Assembly: GCA_021818565.1 (NCBI GenBank)
Contig: JAKATV010000541.1
Location: 1-5,949, forward strand
DNA length: 5,949 nt
Direction: 5' to 3'
DNA from: Planctomycetota bacterium
Lineage (GTDB): Bacteria > Planctomycetota > Phycisphaerae > WQYP01
Positions 1 to 5,889 of the stretch are shown piece after piece (positions within the stretch are counted from its first letter, which is position 1; each line of letters begins with the position of its first letter). The notes below the pieces were generated by a model. That model was given only the letters and a program-made list of their open reading frames with translations, did not search any database and was not told where the DNA came from. The translations under genes were made by a program, and so were the position numbers.

Positions 1-52
1 CCCCCACACACGACTTCCAATCGTGCTCCTTAAGCCACTCGGACATCTCTCC
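1..52 (-). tRNA. tRNA-Ser (anticodon GGA), truncated by the left edge of the window
   Basis: Read on the minus strand from base 52, the sequence gives the 5' acceptor strand GGAGAGA, then TG, a D stem TCC/GGA around a loop with the invariant GG, and an anticodon stem CACGA (25-21) pairing with TCGTG (13-9). The 7-base loop TTGGAAG (20-14) places GGA at the anticodon (18-16), which reads UCC and UCU serine codons. After the stem, the TGTGGGGG run looks like the start of the long variable arm typical of bacterial serine tRNAs. The overall order closely follows E. coli tRNA-Ser(GGA) as I remember it. The rest of the variable arm, the T arm and the 3' acceptor strand lie outside the window, so integrity cannot be judged. 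Confidence 0.93.
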
Positions 53-81
53 AAGGGTTCGCCGAAGCGAAGATTATTAAG

Positions 82-108
82 AGTATACTTTAACATACGT
101 TACGTCAA
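82..108 (-). promoter_or_regulatory. Candidate sigma-70-type promoter for the tRNA-Ser gene
   Basis: On the minus strand a TTGACG hexamer (108-103) is followed by TATACT (87-82). Each matches five of the six consensus bases. The spacer is 15 bases, or 16 if the upstream box is read as TTTGAC, which is shorter than the preferred 17. Transcription would start near base 75, leaving a leader of about 23 bases before the mature tRNA 5' end at 52. This is a normal arrangement for a tRNA with its own promoter. The short spacer is the main doubt. Confidence 0.5.
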
Positions 109-114
109 ATTCGC

Positions 115-256
115 GCATCCAACCGCGGAATCCAACCGCGACGCTTCCGCGTCGGGACGGGTTGCGGGTGGATTAGATGCGAACCTTGCCACACTACGGC
201 GGTAGCTTTTTTCCGGGACCGCATTCCGCATCTAACCGCGACGCTTCCGCGTCGGG
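115..256. repeat. Cluster of short intergenic repeats: two palindromic units and three 13-base modules
   Basis: Two identical 23-base units lie at 134-156 and 234-256, in the same orientation and exactly 100 bases apart. Each contains the palindrome CGACGC-GGAA-GCGTCG (minus-strand reading), a 6-bp stem closed by a GNRA-type loop. A 13-base module, CGCGGTTRGATKC on the minus strand, occurs at 127-115, 140-128 and 240-228. The first two are tandem, and the second and third directly follow a palindrome. Bases 173-181 and 227-235 (TTAGATGCG/CGCATCTAA) form a further inverted pair. The cluster fills most of the 225-base gap between ppk1 and the tRNA gene. No run of T follows either palindrome on the minus strand, so they are not classical terminators. 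I recall similar palindromes scattered in planctomycete genomes, but this needs a genome count. Confidence 0.8.
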
Positions 257-277
257 CTAAGGCGAAGGCGCGCGGGG

Positions 278-2419
278 TTACCGCGCGGCGTTGTTGACGG
301 ATGGCGCGATGGCGTGCTGGCGTTCAATGGTTAATTGCATCAGCCGCGACTGGCTGGCGTTTTCCGGCTCACCCGGAGCGGGGCGTCGCTGTTTCCAAGT
401 GCCGTCCGGGCCAAGGTCCCAGGCCTGGCGATTGTCCGCAAGCATGATGTCCAGAATTTCCCGCATTCGCTGGAACAGCACCGGATTTTCAATTGGGGTA
501 GCCGCTTCCACGCGATGGCTTAAATTTCGACTCATCCAATCGGCGGAACCCATGTATATTTCACTGTGTCCATCGTTGTGGAACCAGAAAATCCGGGAAT
601 GTTCCAGAAATCTACCCACAATGCTGATCACCCGGATATTCTCGCTTAAGCCCGGCACACCCGGACGCAGGCAGCAGAAGCCACGGACGATTAAATCAAT
701 TTGCACGCCCGCCTGCGATGCGCGGTAGAGCGTCTCGATAATTTCCGTGTCTTCCAAGGCGTTCATTTTCGCGATAATGCGCGCCGGACGCCCCGCCTGG
801 GCGTGCGCGGTTTCACGCTGAATCATTTCCCGGAATCTGCTGCGCATGGTTACGGGTGCCACCAGTAATTTATGATAGCTGTTTTTTAATGATCGGCCTG
901 TCAAAAATGAAAAGAGGTTCACCACATCGTCGCAGATATCCTCGCGGCAGGTAAGCAGTCCCAGGTCGGTATACACTTCGGCAGTTCGCGAGTTGTAGTT
1001 CCCCGTGGAAATATGGGCGTAGGACTTTACGGCATTATCTTCCCGGCGCACCACCAGGGCGATTTTGGTATGGGTTTTCAACCCCAGAATACCATACACG
1101 ACATGCGCGCCGGCTCGTTCCAAAGCCTGCGCCCATTGGATATTGCTTTCTTCATCAAACCGGGCCTTAAGTTCCACCAGCACGGCCACCTGCTTGCCCA
1201 TTTCCGCGGCTCGGGCCAAAGCCGGAACAAACGGCGAATCTCCGCTGGTGCGGTAAAGCGTCATTTTAATCGCCAGCACCTGCGGATCATTAACGGCGGT
1301 GAGAATAAATCGTTCCACGGAACTGTTAAAACTTTCATACGGGTGATGCACCAGAATATCGCTCTGCCGCATGATGGCAAAAATACTGGCATCCGCATCC
1401 GCCAGAGCCGGGGCACAAACCGGCGTCCATGGCGGCACGCGCAGGGCGGGAATATTCAGCGATGCCAGACTCATGACATCGGCCAAACCCAGTGGCTCGG
1501 GTTCTTCCTCCATATCTTCAAGGCGCAGTTCCAGGCCCTCGGCTAAATAGTGCCGCATCTCTTCGGACATTCCGGGAGAAATCTGCACACGCACCGTTTC
1601 CGCAAACCGTCGGGCGCGTAATTCCTCCTGCACTTCCTCCAGCAGATCTTCGGAATCTTCAATGTCTTCCGCGGCTTCGACCTGCGCACTACGGGTAACC
1701 CGGAAAATCTGGGATTCTAAAACGTGCATGCCTGGAAAAAGCATTTCAAGCCGCCCTTGAATCAGGCTTTCCAGCGGCACAAAAATCGTCCCGGCGGAAT
1801 CTTCAAGTTTAAACCAGCGTGGAAATAACTGCGGCACTTTTACCCGCGCAAACAGCGCCTCCGGAAGCGCGGGCTGCCGCAATAATACGCCAATGGAGAT
1901 ACTTAAATTGCTGATAAATGGAAAGGGATGGCCGGGATCCACCGCCAGGGGCGTTAACACAGGGAAGATATGCCGCGAAAAATATTCCGCCGCGCGCGCC
2001 TGCTGTCCGGTGGTGAGTTCTTCATAGCGCCGCAACGCGAAGCCGGCCTGAGCCAGCGACGGCCTAAGTTCTCCGCCCCAGATACGGTGCTGCATGGCAC
2101 ACATATCCACCAGACGCGCGCGCACCAGTTCAAGCTGGCGGCGGTGAGTGAGGCCGTCAGGACCGATTTCATGGGGCTTGTTGACAATCCAGCGCTTTAA
2201 CAGGCCGATGCGCTTCATGAAAAATTCATCGGTGTTGCTGGCAAAAATGGCCAGAAATTTCAGGCGTTCCAGCAAAGGAATCCGCGCGTCGGCGGCTTCA
2301 TGCAGCACGCGCGCATTAAAATCCAGCCAGCTTAAATCACGGTTGAAAAATCGAACCTCGGGCGGTCCGCCGACAGCAGACCGCGGGGGAGCAGAGGTGG
2401 TTTCAGTGAAGGTCGTCAT
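278..2419 (-). CDS. ppk1: Polyphosphate kinase 1 (PPK1)
   Basis: PPK1 reversibly transfers the gamma-phosphate of ATP to inorganic polyphosphate through a phosphohistidine intermediate (EC 2.7.4.1). The 713-residue product has the usual family length and domain order. The N domain starts at FFNRDLSWLDFN (24-35) and includes SNTDEFF (61-67). The middle domain contains PFPFISNLS (165-173). The two phospholipase-D-like C-terminal domains span roughly 345-515 and 520-690. The catalytic histidine is H450 in GLKTHTK, matching E. coli H435. H469 in the YAHISTGN segment matches H454, and H607 in RFLEHSRI matches H592. R390 and R420 match the magnesium-binding R375 and R405. No key residue is missing, so the enzyme should be active. 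The ATG at 2419 fits the family N-terminus, although no clear Shine-Dalgarno precedes it. It lies 86 bases after the glycosyltransferase, with no terminator between. Stop is TAA. Confidence 0.97.
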   Translation of the reverse strand: MTTFTETTSAPPRSAVGGPPEVRFFNRDLSWLDFNARVLHEAADARIPLLERLKFLAIFASNTDEFFMKRIGLLKRWIVNKPHEIGPDGLTHRRQLELVRARLVDMCAMQHRIWGGELRPSLAQAGFALRRYEELTTGQQARAAEYFSRHIFPVLTPLAVDPGHPFPFISNLSISIGVLLRQPALPEALFARVKVPQLFPRWFKLEDSAGTIFVPLESLIQGRLEMLFPGMHVLESQIFRVTRSAQVEAAEDIEDSEDLLEEVQEELRARRFAETVRVQISPGMSEEMRHYLAEGLELRLEDMEEEPEPLGLADVMSLASLNIPALRVPPWTPVCAPALADADASIFAIMRQSDILVHHPYESFNSSVERFILTAVNDPQVLAIKMTLYRTSGDSPFVPALARAAEMGKQVAVLVELKARFDEESNIQWAQALERAGAHVVYGILGLKTHTKIALVVRREDNAVKSYAHISTGNYNSRTAEVYTDLGLLTCREDICDDVVNLFSFLTGRSLKNSYHKLLVAPVTMRSRFREMIQRETAHAQAGRPARIIAKMNALEDTEIIETLYRASQAGVQIDLIVRGFCCLRPGVPGLSENIRVISIVGRFLEHSRIFWFHNDGHSEIYMGSADWMSRNLSHRVEAATPIENPVLFQRMREILDIMLADNRQAWDLGPDGTWKQRRPAPGEPENASQSRLMQLTIERQHAIAPSVNNAAR

Positions 2420-2505
2420 GTAGAAATCCGCAACTTTCTTCGCATCAGGGTATTTTCACCAGCATGAGCCTACCATTGCGGGGCCGGTTTTGCCAAATCT
2501 GAATG

Positions 2506-3663
2506 TTAAGAAGGTAACTGGATGGGTTGTTTTAACACCGGATCACCGGTGAGTTGGCCATGAATGGAATTTAACTGGCCGCTGAACAATTCCGGAGTAG
2601 CCAGTTGATCATACGCGGCTTTGGCTCCGGCACCGATTTTTGCGGCCAAGGCCGGATCTTCAATCAGGGCATTAAGCCGGGCGGCCAATTCGCGCGGATT
2701 ATCCGGGGGTGCCAATAGAGCACTGGTTCCATTTTCCAGCAGCTCACAGATTTGATCCGTCTTGGCGCTGATAATCGGCTTGCCTAAGGCCATGGCCGCC
2801 ATCAGGCTGCTGACACCCGCTGACCGTCGGGGCGCAAAAAGAAAATAATCCGCAATACCCGCCAGTTGGCCCCACGTGTAGCGGGCCGGCGCAATGGTGA
2901 TCAGTTGCGGGTCTTTAAGGGTTCGCGCAAAGGACTGATAGCCCGCGTACGGATTTACCGCTTCTTTCCGCGGCACATCATCGTTGCGGATCAACGCCCA
3001 CAAATCGGCATTCATTTCCGCCACAATTCCCACCGCCCAGATTGCCAGATCATGGCGGATGGATTCTTCCGACCAACCGCCCAGAAAAACCACCGGTCCT
3101 TCCCGTGATTGCATTCCCAAAGATCGCCGCAAGTTTGCGGGCAATGCTTTGGCCTCCGGAGCCAGCCAGCCCGCGGGACTTACGCGCACGACATGGTTAT
3201 GCGGAATCCCGCCGGCGTGCAGGGCCGTGTGCACGCATTGCCACGGGGTAATAAGCAACCAGACCGCACGCGCCATATTCCGCTGCAAGTGGCGCATTTG
3301 CGCCGGCGTGGGCGGGGTTTGAATAAATGCGATTCGCCCGCCGGAAAATTCCCGCAGGCGGCTGGCGGCCGCGATGCTCCAGTACCCCCACGCATGGATA
3401 TGCGTGGGATTATTTTTTTTCACCCATTGCGTCAAGAACCGCCCCATCGTGGGGTCCCAGCGGGCCAGTGTGCGGTTCCAGGTGATACGTTTTTTGGGAA
3501 TCCCAGCTTCAATGGCCGCTTCCAGCCAGCCGTTATGCCCAAAGATCAGAACATGGTGCGTTCCCGGAACACAATTTACGGCCAAAGCAATCGTATCCAA
3601 CACATCCATGCCGCTGGTAGGATCAACCAAATGTACGATATTATTCAAGCACCGATACTCCAT
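2506..3663 (-). CDS. GT4-like (GT-B fold) glycosyltransferase, acceptor unknown
   Basis: A probable cytoplasmic glycosyltransferase of 385 residues. The N-terminal Rossmann half begins with the beta strand NIVHLVDPTSGMDVLD (residues 8-23). The C-terminal donor-binding half contains VVFLGGW (191-197), the segment ADYFLFAPRRSAGVSSLMAA (271-290), then GKPIISA and a C-terminal helix rich in Leu and Ala (about 321-345), the order seen in GT4 enzymes. The EX7E motif is degenerate: by alignment of AMALGKPII with the family pattern, Ser281 and Ala289 replace the two glutamates, so activity or donor chemistry may differ. The frame stays open upstream to 3774, overlapping pyrK by 41 bases, but the extra residues are arginine-rich and unlike a Rossmann start. 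I chose ATG 3663. GTG 3720, with GGAGG three bases ahead, is the alternative. The gene follows pyrK by 70 bases and probably shares its transcript. Sugar donor and acceptor cannot be inferred. Confidence 0.8.
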   Translation of the reverse strand: MEYRCLNNIVHLVDPTSGMDVLDTIALAVNCVPGTHHVLIFGHNGWLEAAIEAGIPKKRITWNRTLARWDPTMGRFLTQWVKKNNPTHIHAWGYWSIAAASRLREFSGGRIAFIQTPPTPAQMRHLQRNMARAVWLLITPWQCVHTALHAGGIPHNHVVRVSPAGWLAPEAKALPANLRRSLGMQSREGPVVFLGGWSEESIRHDLAIWAVGIVAEMNADLWALIRNDDVPRKEAVNPYAGYQSFARTLKDPQLITIAPARYTWGQLAGIADYFLFAPRRSAGVSSLMAAMALGKPIISAKTDQICELLENGTSALLAPPDNPRELAARLNALIEDPALAAKIGAGAKAAYDQLATPELFSGQLNSIHGQLTGDPVLKQPIQLPS

Positions 3664-3733
3664 GCCGCGGCCTGCGGTAAGGCAATAACATTTTCGCCTC
3701 CGGCGGCCGGACTGTCGCACCGTCCTCCGCGAA

Positions 3734-4738
3734 CTATTGCCACAGTATATCCATTGTGTTAAATACCGGGCCATCTTTACAGGTCAGTTTATAGACCCAG
3801 TCTTCCGCCCTGGGGGGACGGTATTTTATAACACAGCTCTGGCACGTTCCCATGCCACAAGCCATGGGCTGTTCCAAGGACGCATAACAGGTAAGATTAA
3901 ACTCCGCGGCCACCAGCGCCGTGGCCCGCATCATCGGCGTTGGCCCGCAGCAAAATATCACCGCGCCGGCTTGCGGCTTTGACTGGCAGAACTGTTGTAA
4001 GGCCCGGGTCACAAAGCCTTTTTGGCCCAGAGAACCATCATCCGTGGCGATAACAGTTGGGGTATCAAATGCCGCAAATTCCTGCACATTCAACGCCGGT
4101 TCTAAACCGACAGCACCGGTAATATGCAACGGAATCAAATCCGCCCGTTGTGCTCCAATAAAAGCCAGTGCGTTAATCCCCTGCCGCTGGAGTTTTTCCG
4201 CCAGGTAAATCATAGGCGGAATTCCCACTCCTCCACCCACCAGCAGAGCCGTGGTCATTTCCCGCGGCAACGAAAAGCCATGCCCCAGCGGCCCCAGGAT
4301 AGAAATACTATCGCCAACCACCAGTGCCGCCATGCGCCCGGTTGTCTTACCGATCACCCGATAAATCAGATCAATTTCGCTGTATCCGCTGACCGGATTA
4401 TCCCGCCGCCCCGCGATGGAAAACGGTCGGCGAAGATACGGGGCAGACCCCAGAAGATCAGCATTCTGGAATGCCGGCGGGACCGATCCCGGTTCCCAGC
4501 ATACCTCAGAATAAGCCGCTGCCGGCCCTGCTTCCGAAACGCCAATCGCCACATCCGGATCGCATAACACCTGAACGAATTGCCCCGGCTCACTGGGTGG
4601 AAAATGAGTCACGCGCAACCGCAATATAAAATGCTCGCGGCAAATAGCGATATTGGCCATCACTTCGGCATTAAATTGCCCCCGTTTCGGCCCCGCGTTG
4701 GCCGTCGGCAAGGCGACATTTCCAGAAACCTGCATCAT
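3734..4738 (-). CDS. pyrK: Dihydroorotate dehydrogenase B electron-transfer subunit PyrK (FAD/[2Fe-2S])
   Basis: PyrK passes electrons from dihydroorotate oxidation by PyrD to NAD+ in pyrimidine biosynthesis, through FAD and a [2Fe-2S] cluster. The 334-residue product has a ferredoxin-reductase-like layout: the flavin motif RRPFSIAG (103-110), the YRVIGKTT segment (about 126-133), the glycine-rich nucleotide site GGGVGIPP (168-175), CGPTPM (264-269), and four cluster cysteines at 294, 299, 302 and 320 (C-x4-C-x2-C-x17-C). The usual ending CKDGPVFN is present. It is longer than B. subtilis PyrK because of an N-terminal extension and an insert of about 40 residues (60-101) before the flavin motif. 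I chose the tandem ATGATG at 4738/4735, since the conserved part begins near residue 19. Longer starts (4750, 4834, 4861) add sequence unlike the family. No Shine-Dalgarno is visible. No pyrD lies in this window. Confidence 0.9.
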   Translation of the reverse strand: MMQVSGNVALPTANAGPKRGQFNAEVMANIAICREHFILRLRVTHFPPSEPGQFVQVLCDPDVAIGVSEAGPAAAYSEVCWEPGSVPPAFQNADLLGSAPYLRRPFSIAGRRDNPVSGYSEIDLIYRVIGKTTGRMAALVVGDSISILGPLGHGFSLPREMTTALLVGGGVGIPPMIYLAEKLQRQGINALAFIGAQRADLIPLHITGAVGLEPALNVQEFAAFDTPTVIATDDGSLGQKGFVTRALQQFCQSKPQAGAVIFCCGPTPMMRATALVAAEFNLTCYASLEQPMACGMGTCQSCVIKYRPPRAEDWVYKLTCKDGPVFNTMDILWQ

Positions 4739-4940
4739 CCACAAAAGCATAACGCACGGCACCCAAGCCTGCCAGCGGAAATGTCGGCACCAGGACAGTT
4801 CGGCAACCTCTTCGCGACATGGATACCGGATCATTCCATGATGCGCTGCGTTCAGTGTCATAAGACACAGATAAATTCACCGACGGATTTACGGCGGTGC
4901 CCAATTCCGCATACGGTATAGTCGCAATAATCCAGTCAAG
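4739..4940 (-). other. Leader/intergenic region upstream of pyrK
   Basis: About 200 bases lie between the terminator and the pyrK start. They must hold the pyrK promoter if the terminator is efficient. Just after the terminator, minus-strand TTGACT (4938-4933) is a good -35 box, but the nearest TATACC lies only 13 bases later, so I do not call a promoter. An inverted repeat ATGTCG (4781-4786)/CGACAT (4815-4820) is the only notable dyad. I see no attenuator hairpin with a T run. A TTG-started frame (4671-4904) crosses the region and is treated as a finding, not a gene. Confidence 0.5.
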
Positions 4941-4970
4941 AAAAAACCCCGCAGCAAGTTGGCTGCGGGG
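4941..4970 (-). terminator. Strong intrinsic terminator of the Gly/Pro-rich protein gene
   Basis: On the minus strand a perfect 9-bp stem, CCCCGCAGC (4970-4962) with GCTGCGGGG (4955-4947), encloses a 6-base loop and is followed at once by six T (4946-4941). This is a textbook rho-independent terminator. It sits 31 bases after the stop codon at 5002 and separates that gene from pyrK, so pyrK should have its own promoter within 4739-4940. Confidence 0.93.
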
Positions 4971-5001
4971 CTAAGTGAGGATAGAAATTTATTGGATCGT
5001 G

Positions 5002-5640
5002 TTATTGGCCTGGCGGCGGTCCGCCAGGGCCATTGGGGCCACCAGGTCCACGTGGGCCGCCCGGCCCAGGCGGGCCACCGGGACCGCGGGGGCCTTTTCT
5101 CAGGGTAATGGTGCCGGCGTCCACGGCACGGCCGGCTTTGACAACCAGCGGTTTGTTGCTGTGGCCAAAGCCCTCGCGGCGTTTCATCGCCATGACGGCA
5201 TACTTACCTGCTGGAGCGTTGGTAAGGGTGAAGGTGCCATCGGCCGCGGTTTTGGTAACACCCAAAATCAGCATGTGCTTAATCCAAACGGATTGTCCAG
5301 CTTTGACTTTAATGTGGCCTTGCGGACCCGGGCCACCTGGGCCTCCGCCCGGACCGCCGAACCCGCCGGGACCTCCAGGACCACCAGGCCCACCCGGGCC
5401 GCCGTTGCCAGGACCACCACCTGGTCCACCGCCGGGCGGCATGCCGACACCTTTTGGCAACCGCATGACGCGCACGATGGCCCCGCCGACCGGATTGCCG
5501 TCGCGGTCAACGACTTTTCCGCTAATCGTTCCGGCTTTCCCCGTGTCGGCGGCGTGACCGGCAATCGCCATTGCGGGCAACGCCATCGCTATAACCCCGG
5601 CCAGCACCATGCCCAGAAATTCCAATTTCAAAACTCGCAT
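5002..5640 (-). CDS. Secreted Gly/Pro-rich protein with a carboxypeptidase-regulatory-like domain
   Basis: A 212-residue exported protein of unknown function. A signal peptide is clear: R2 and K5, a hydrophobic core (about 8-26) and a likely cleavage after AIA (27) or GHA (30). The mature part begins with GTISGKVVDRDGNPVGGAIVRV (37-58, start of a CarboxypepD_reg-like beta sandwich) and resumes at TAADGTFTLTNAPAGKYAVM (131-150), ending at AGTITLRK (175-182). Between these halves lies a Gly/Pro tract (68-107), including ten in-phase G-x-y triplets at 78-107. The C-terminal tail has nine perfect G-P-x triplets (183-209), alternating GPG with GPR, GPP or GPN. Such domains are usually parts of larger surface proteins, so a stand-alone, tract-interrupted copy is unusual. 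A role in the envelope or matrix is only a guess. ATG 5640 is fixed by the AGGAG seven bases upstream. The gene ends with TAA and a strong terminator, so it is probably monocistronic. Confidence 0.88.
   Translation of the reverse strand: MRVLKLEFLGMVLAGVIAMALPAMAIAGHAADTGKAGTISGKVVDRDGNPVGGAIVRVMRLPKGVGMPPGGGPGGGPGNGGPGGPGGPGGPGGFGGPGGGPGGPGPQGHIKVKAGQSVWIKHMLILGVTKTAADGTFTLTNAPAGKYAVMAMKRREGFGHSNKPLVVKAGRAVDAGTITLRKGPRGPGGPPGPGGPRGPGGPNGPGGPPPGQ
5014..5094 (-). repeat. Coding triplet repeat, G-P-x tail
   Basis: Twenty-seven codons encode nine consecutive G-P-x triplets in hexapeptide pairs (GPR GPG, GPP GPG, GPR GPG, GPN GPG, GPP). The DNA is an imperfect GGN-CCN repeat, a likely site of slippage and length change between strains. 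Confidence 0.85.
5320..5439 (-). repeat. Coding Gly/Pro repeat inside the beta-sandwich domain
   Basis: Residues 68-107 are almost only Gly and Pro, with single Asn, Phe and Gln. From residue 78 they fall into ten G-x-y triplets, mostly GPG. The tract separates the first strands (37-58) from the rest (about 109-182) of the domain. Its DNA is of the same GGN-CCN type as the C-terminal tail. Confidence 0.85.
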
Positions 5641-5647
5641 TGTCCGA

Positions 5648-5652
5648 CTCCT
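5648..5652 (-). promoter_or_regulatory. Shine-Dalgarno AGGAG that fixes the start at 5640
   Basis: AGGAG on the minus strand lies seven bases before the ATG at 5640, directly ahead of the signal peptide. It rules out the longer frame starting at 5676. It is the only well-placed Shine-Dalgarno among the starts chosen in this window. Confidence 0.85.
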
Positions 5653-5758
5653 TTTGTCAGGGCCTTGAACAAGCAAACCGGACCGCCCGGCTTGTGGTCC
5701 ATCTGGTGCCCAGACGAATCAAAGAATCCGCGGCGTCCGGATCCGGCTGGCACCCAAA

Positions 5759-5777
5759 ATGCCGCAAGCTGCGGCAT
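5759..5777 (-). terminator. Terminator-like hairpin in the leader (possible attenuator)
   Basis: A perfect 8-bp stem ATGCCGCA/TGCGGCAT with a 3-base loop is followed on the minus strand by TTT and then GGG. The T run is too short for a strong terminator. It lies about 120 bases upstream of the start at 5640, so it could be an attenuator, a weak terminator for a gene beyond the right edge, or simply a leader hairpin. Confidence 0.35.
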
Positions 5778-5863
5778 CTGCTGTATTAGTGCACCACTGG
5801 TGAGCGGCGGTTTCAAAAAGCGCGATGATGTACCGCCAACAGACCACGGAGGCCCCAGAGGAA

Positions 5864-5889
5864 TGACGCCCCCGTATTTATTCGCGTTC
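5864..5889 (-). promoter_or_regulatory. Possible ECF-sigma-type promoter
   Basis: Minus-strand GAAC (5889-5886) and CGTCA (5868-5864) are separated by 17 bases, resembling the AAC...CGTC pattern of many ECF sigma factors. GAAC sits within the loop of the TTCGC-N7-GCGAA dyad, and an A11 run lies about 30 bases further upstream. No good sigma-70 pair was found here. The match is short and could be chance. Confidence 0.25.

Noticed and set aside
23..205. 60-codon plus-strand ORF
   Set aside because: It runs through the tRNA gene, the promoter-like boxes and the repeats. Its RDASASG stretch is just the translated palindrome.
194..212. Plus-strand hairpin CTAC-GGCG-GTAG followed by C and six T, as a terminator
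   Set aside because: The stem is only 4 bp and no gene on the plus strand ends before it.
1013..1546. Long plus-strand ORF opposite ppk1
   Set aside because: It is antisense to the conserved catalytic region of PPK1 and resembles no family.
2420..2505. A promoter for ppk1 (TTGGCA with TAGGCT, 18-base spacer)
   Set aside because: The -10 box matches only three consensus bases, so the call is not supportable.
3109..3762. 217-codon plus-strand ORF opposite the glycosyltransferase
   Set aside because: A shadow frame with low-quality Arg/Pro/His-rich sequence, antisense to a recognisable protein.
3664..3774. N-terminal extension of the glycosyltransferase to ATG 3774
   Set aside because: It overlaps the pyrK end, is arginine-rich, has no Shine-Dalgarno and adds nothing to the fold.
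5033..5557. Plus-strand 174-codon ORF rich in GPP and GPG triplets, looking like collagen
   Set aside because: GGN-CCN repeats read as Gly/Pro on both strands. The minus strand has the signal peptide, Shine-Dalgarno and terminator.
5628..5816. 62-codon minus-strand ORF starting at TTG 5816
   Set aside because: It has no ribosome site, runs through the hairpins of the leader, and overlaps the well-supported start at 5640.
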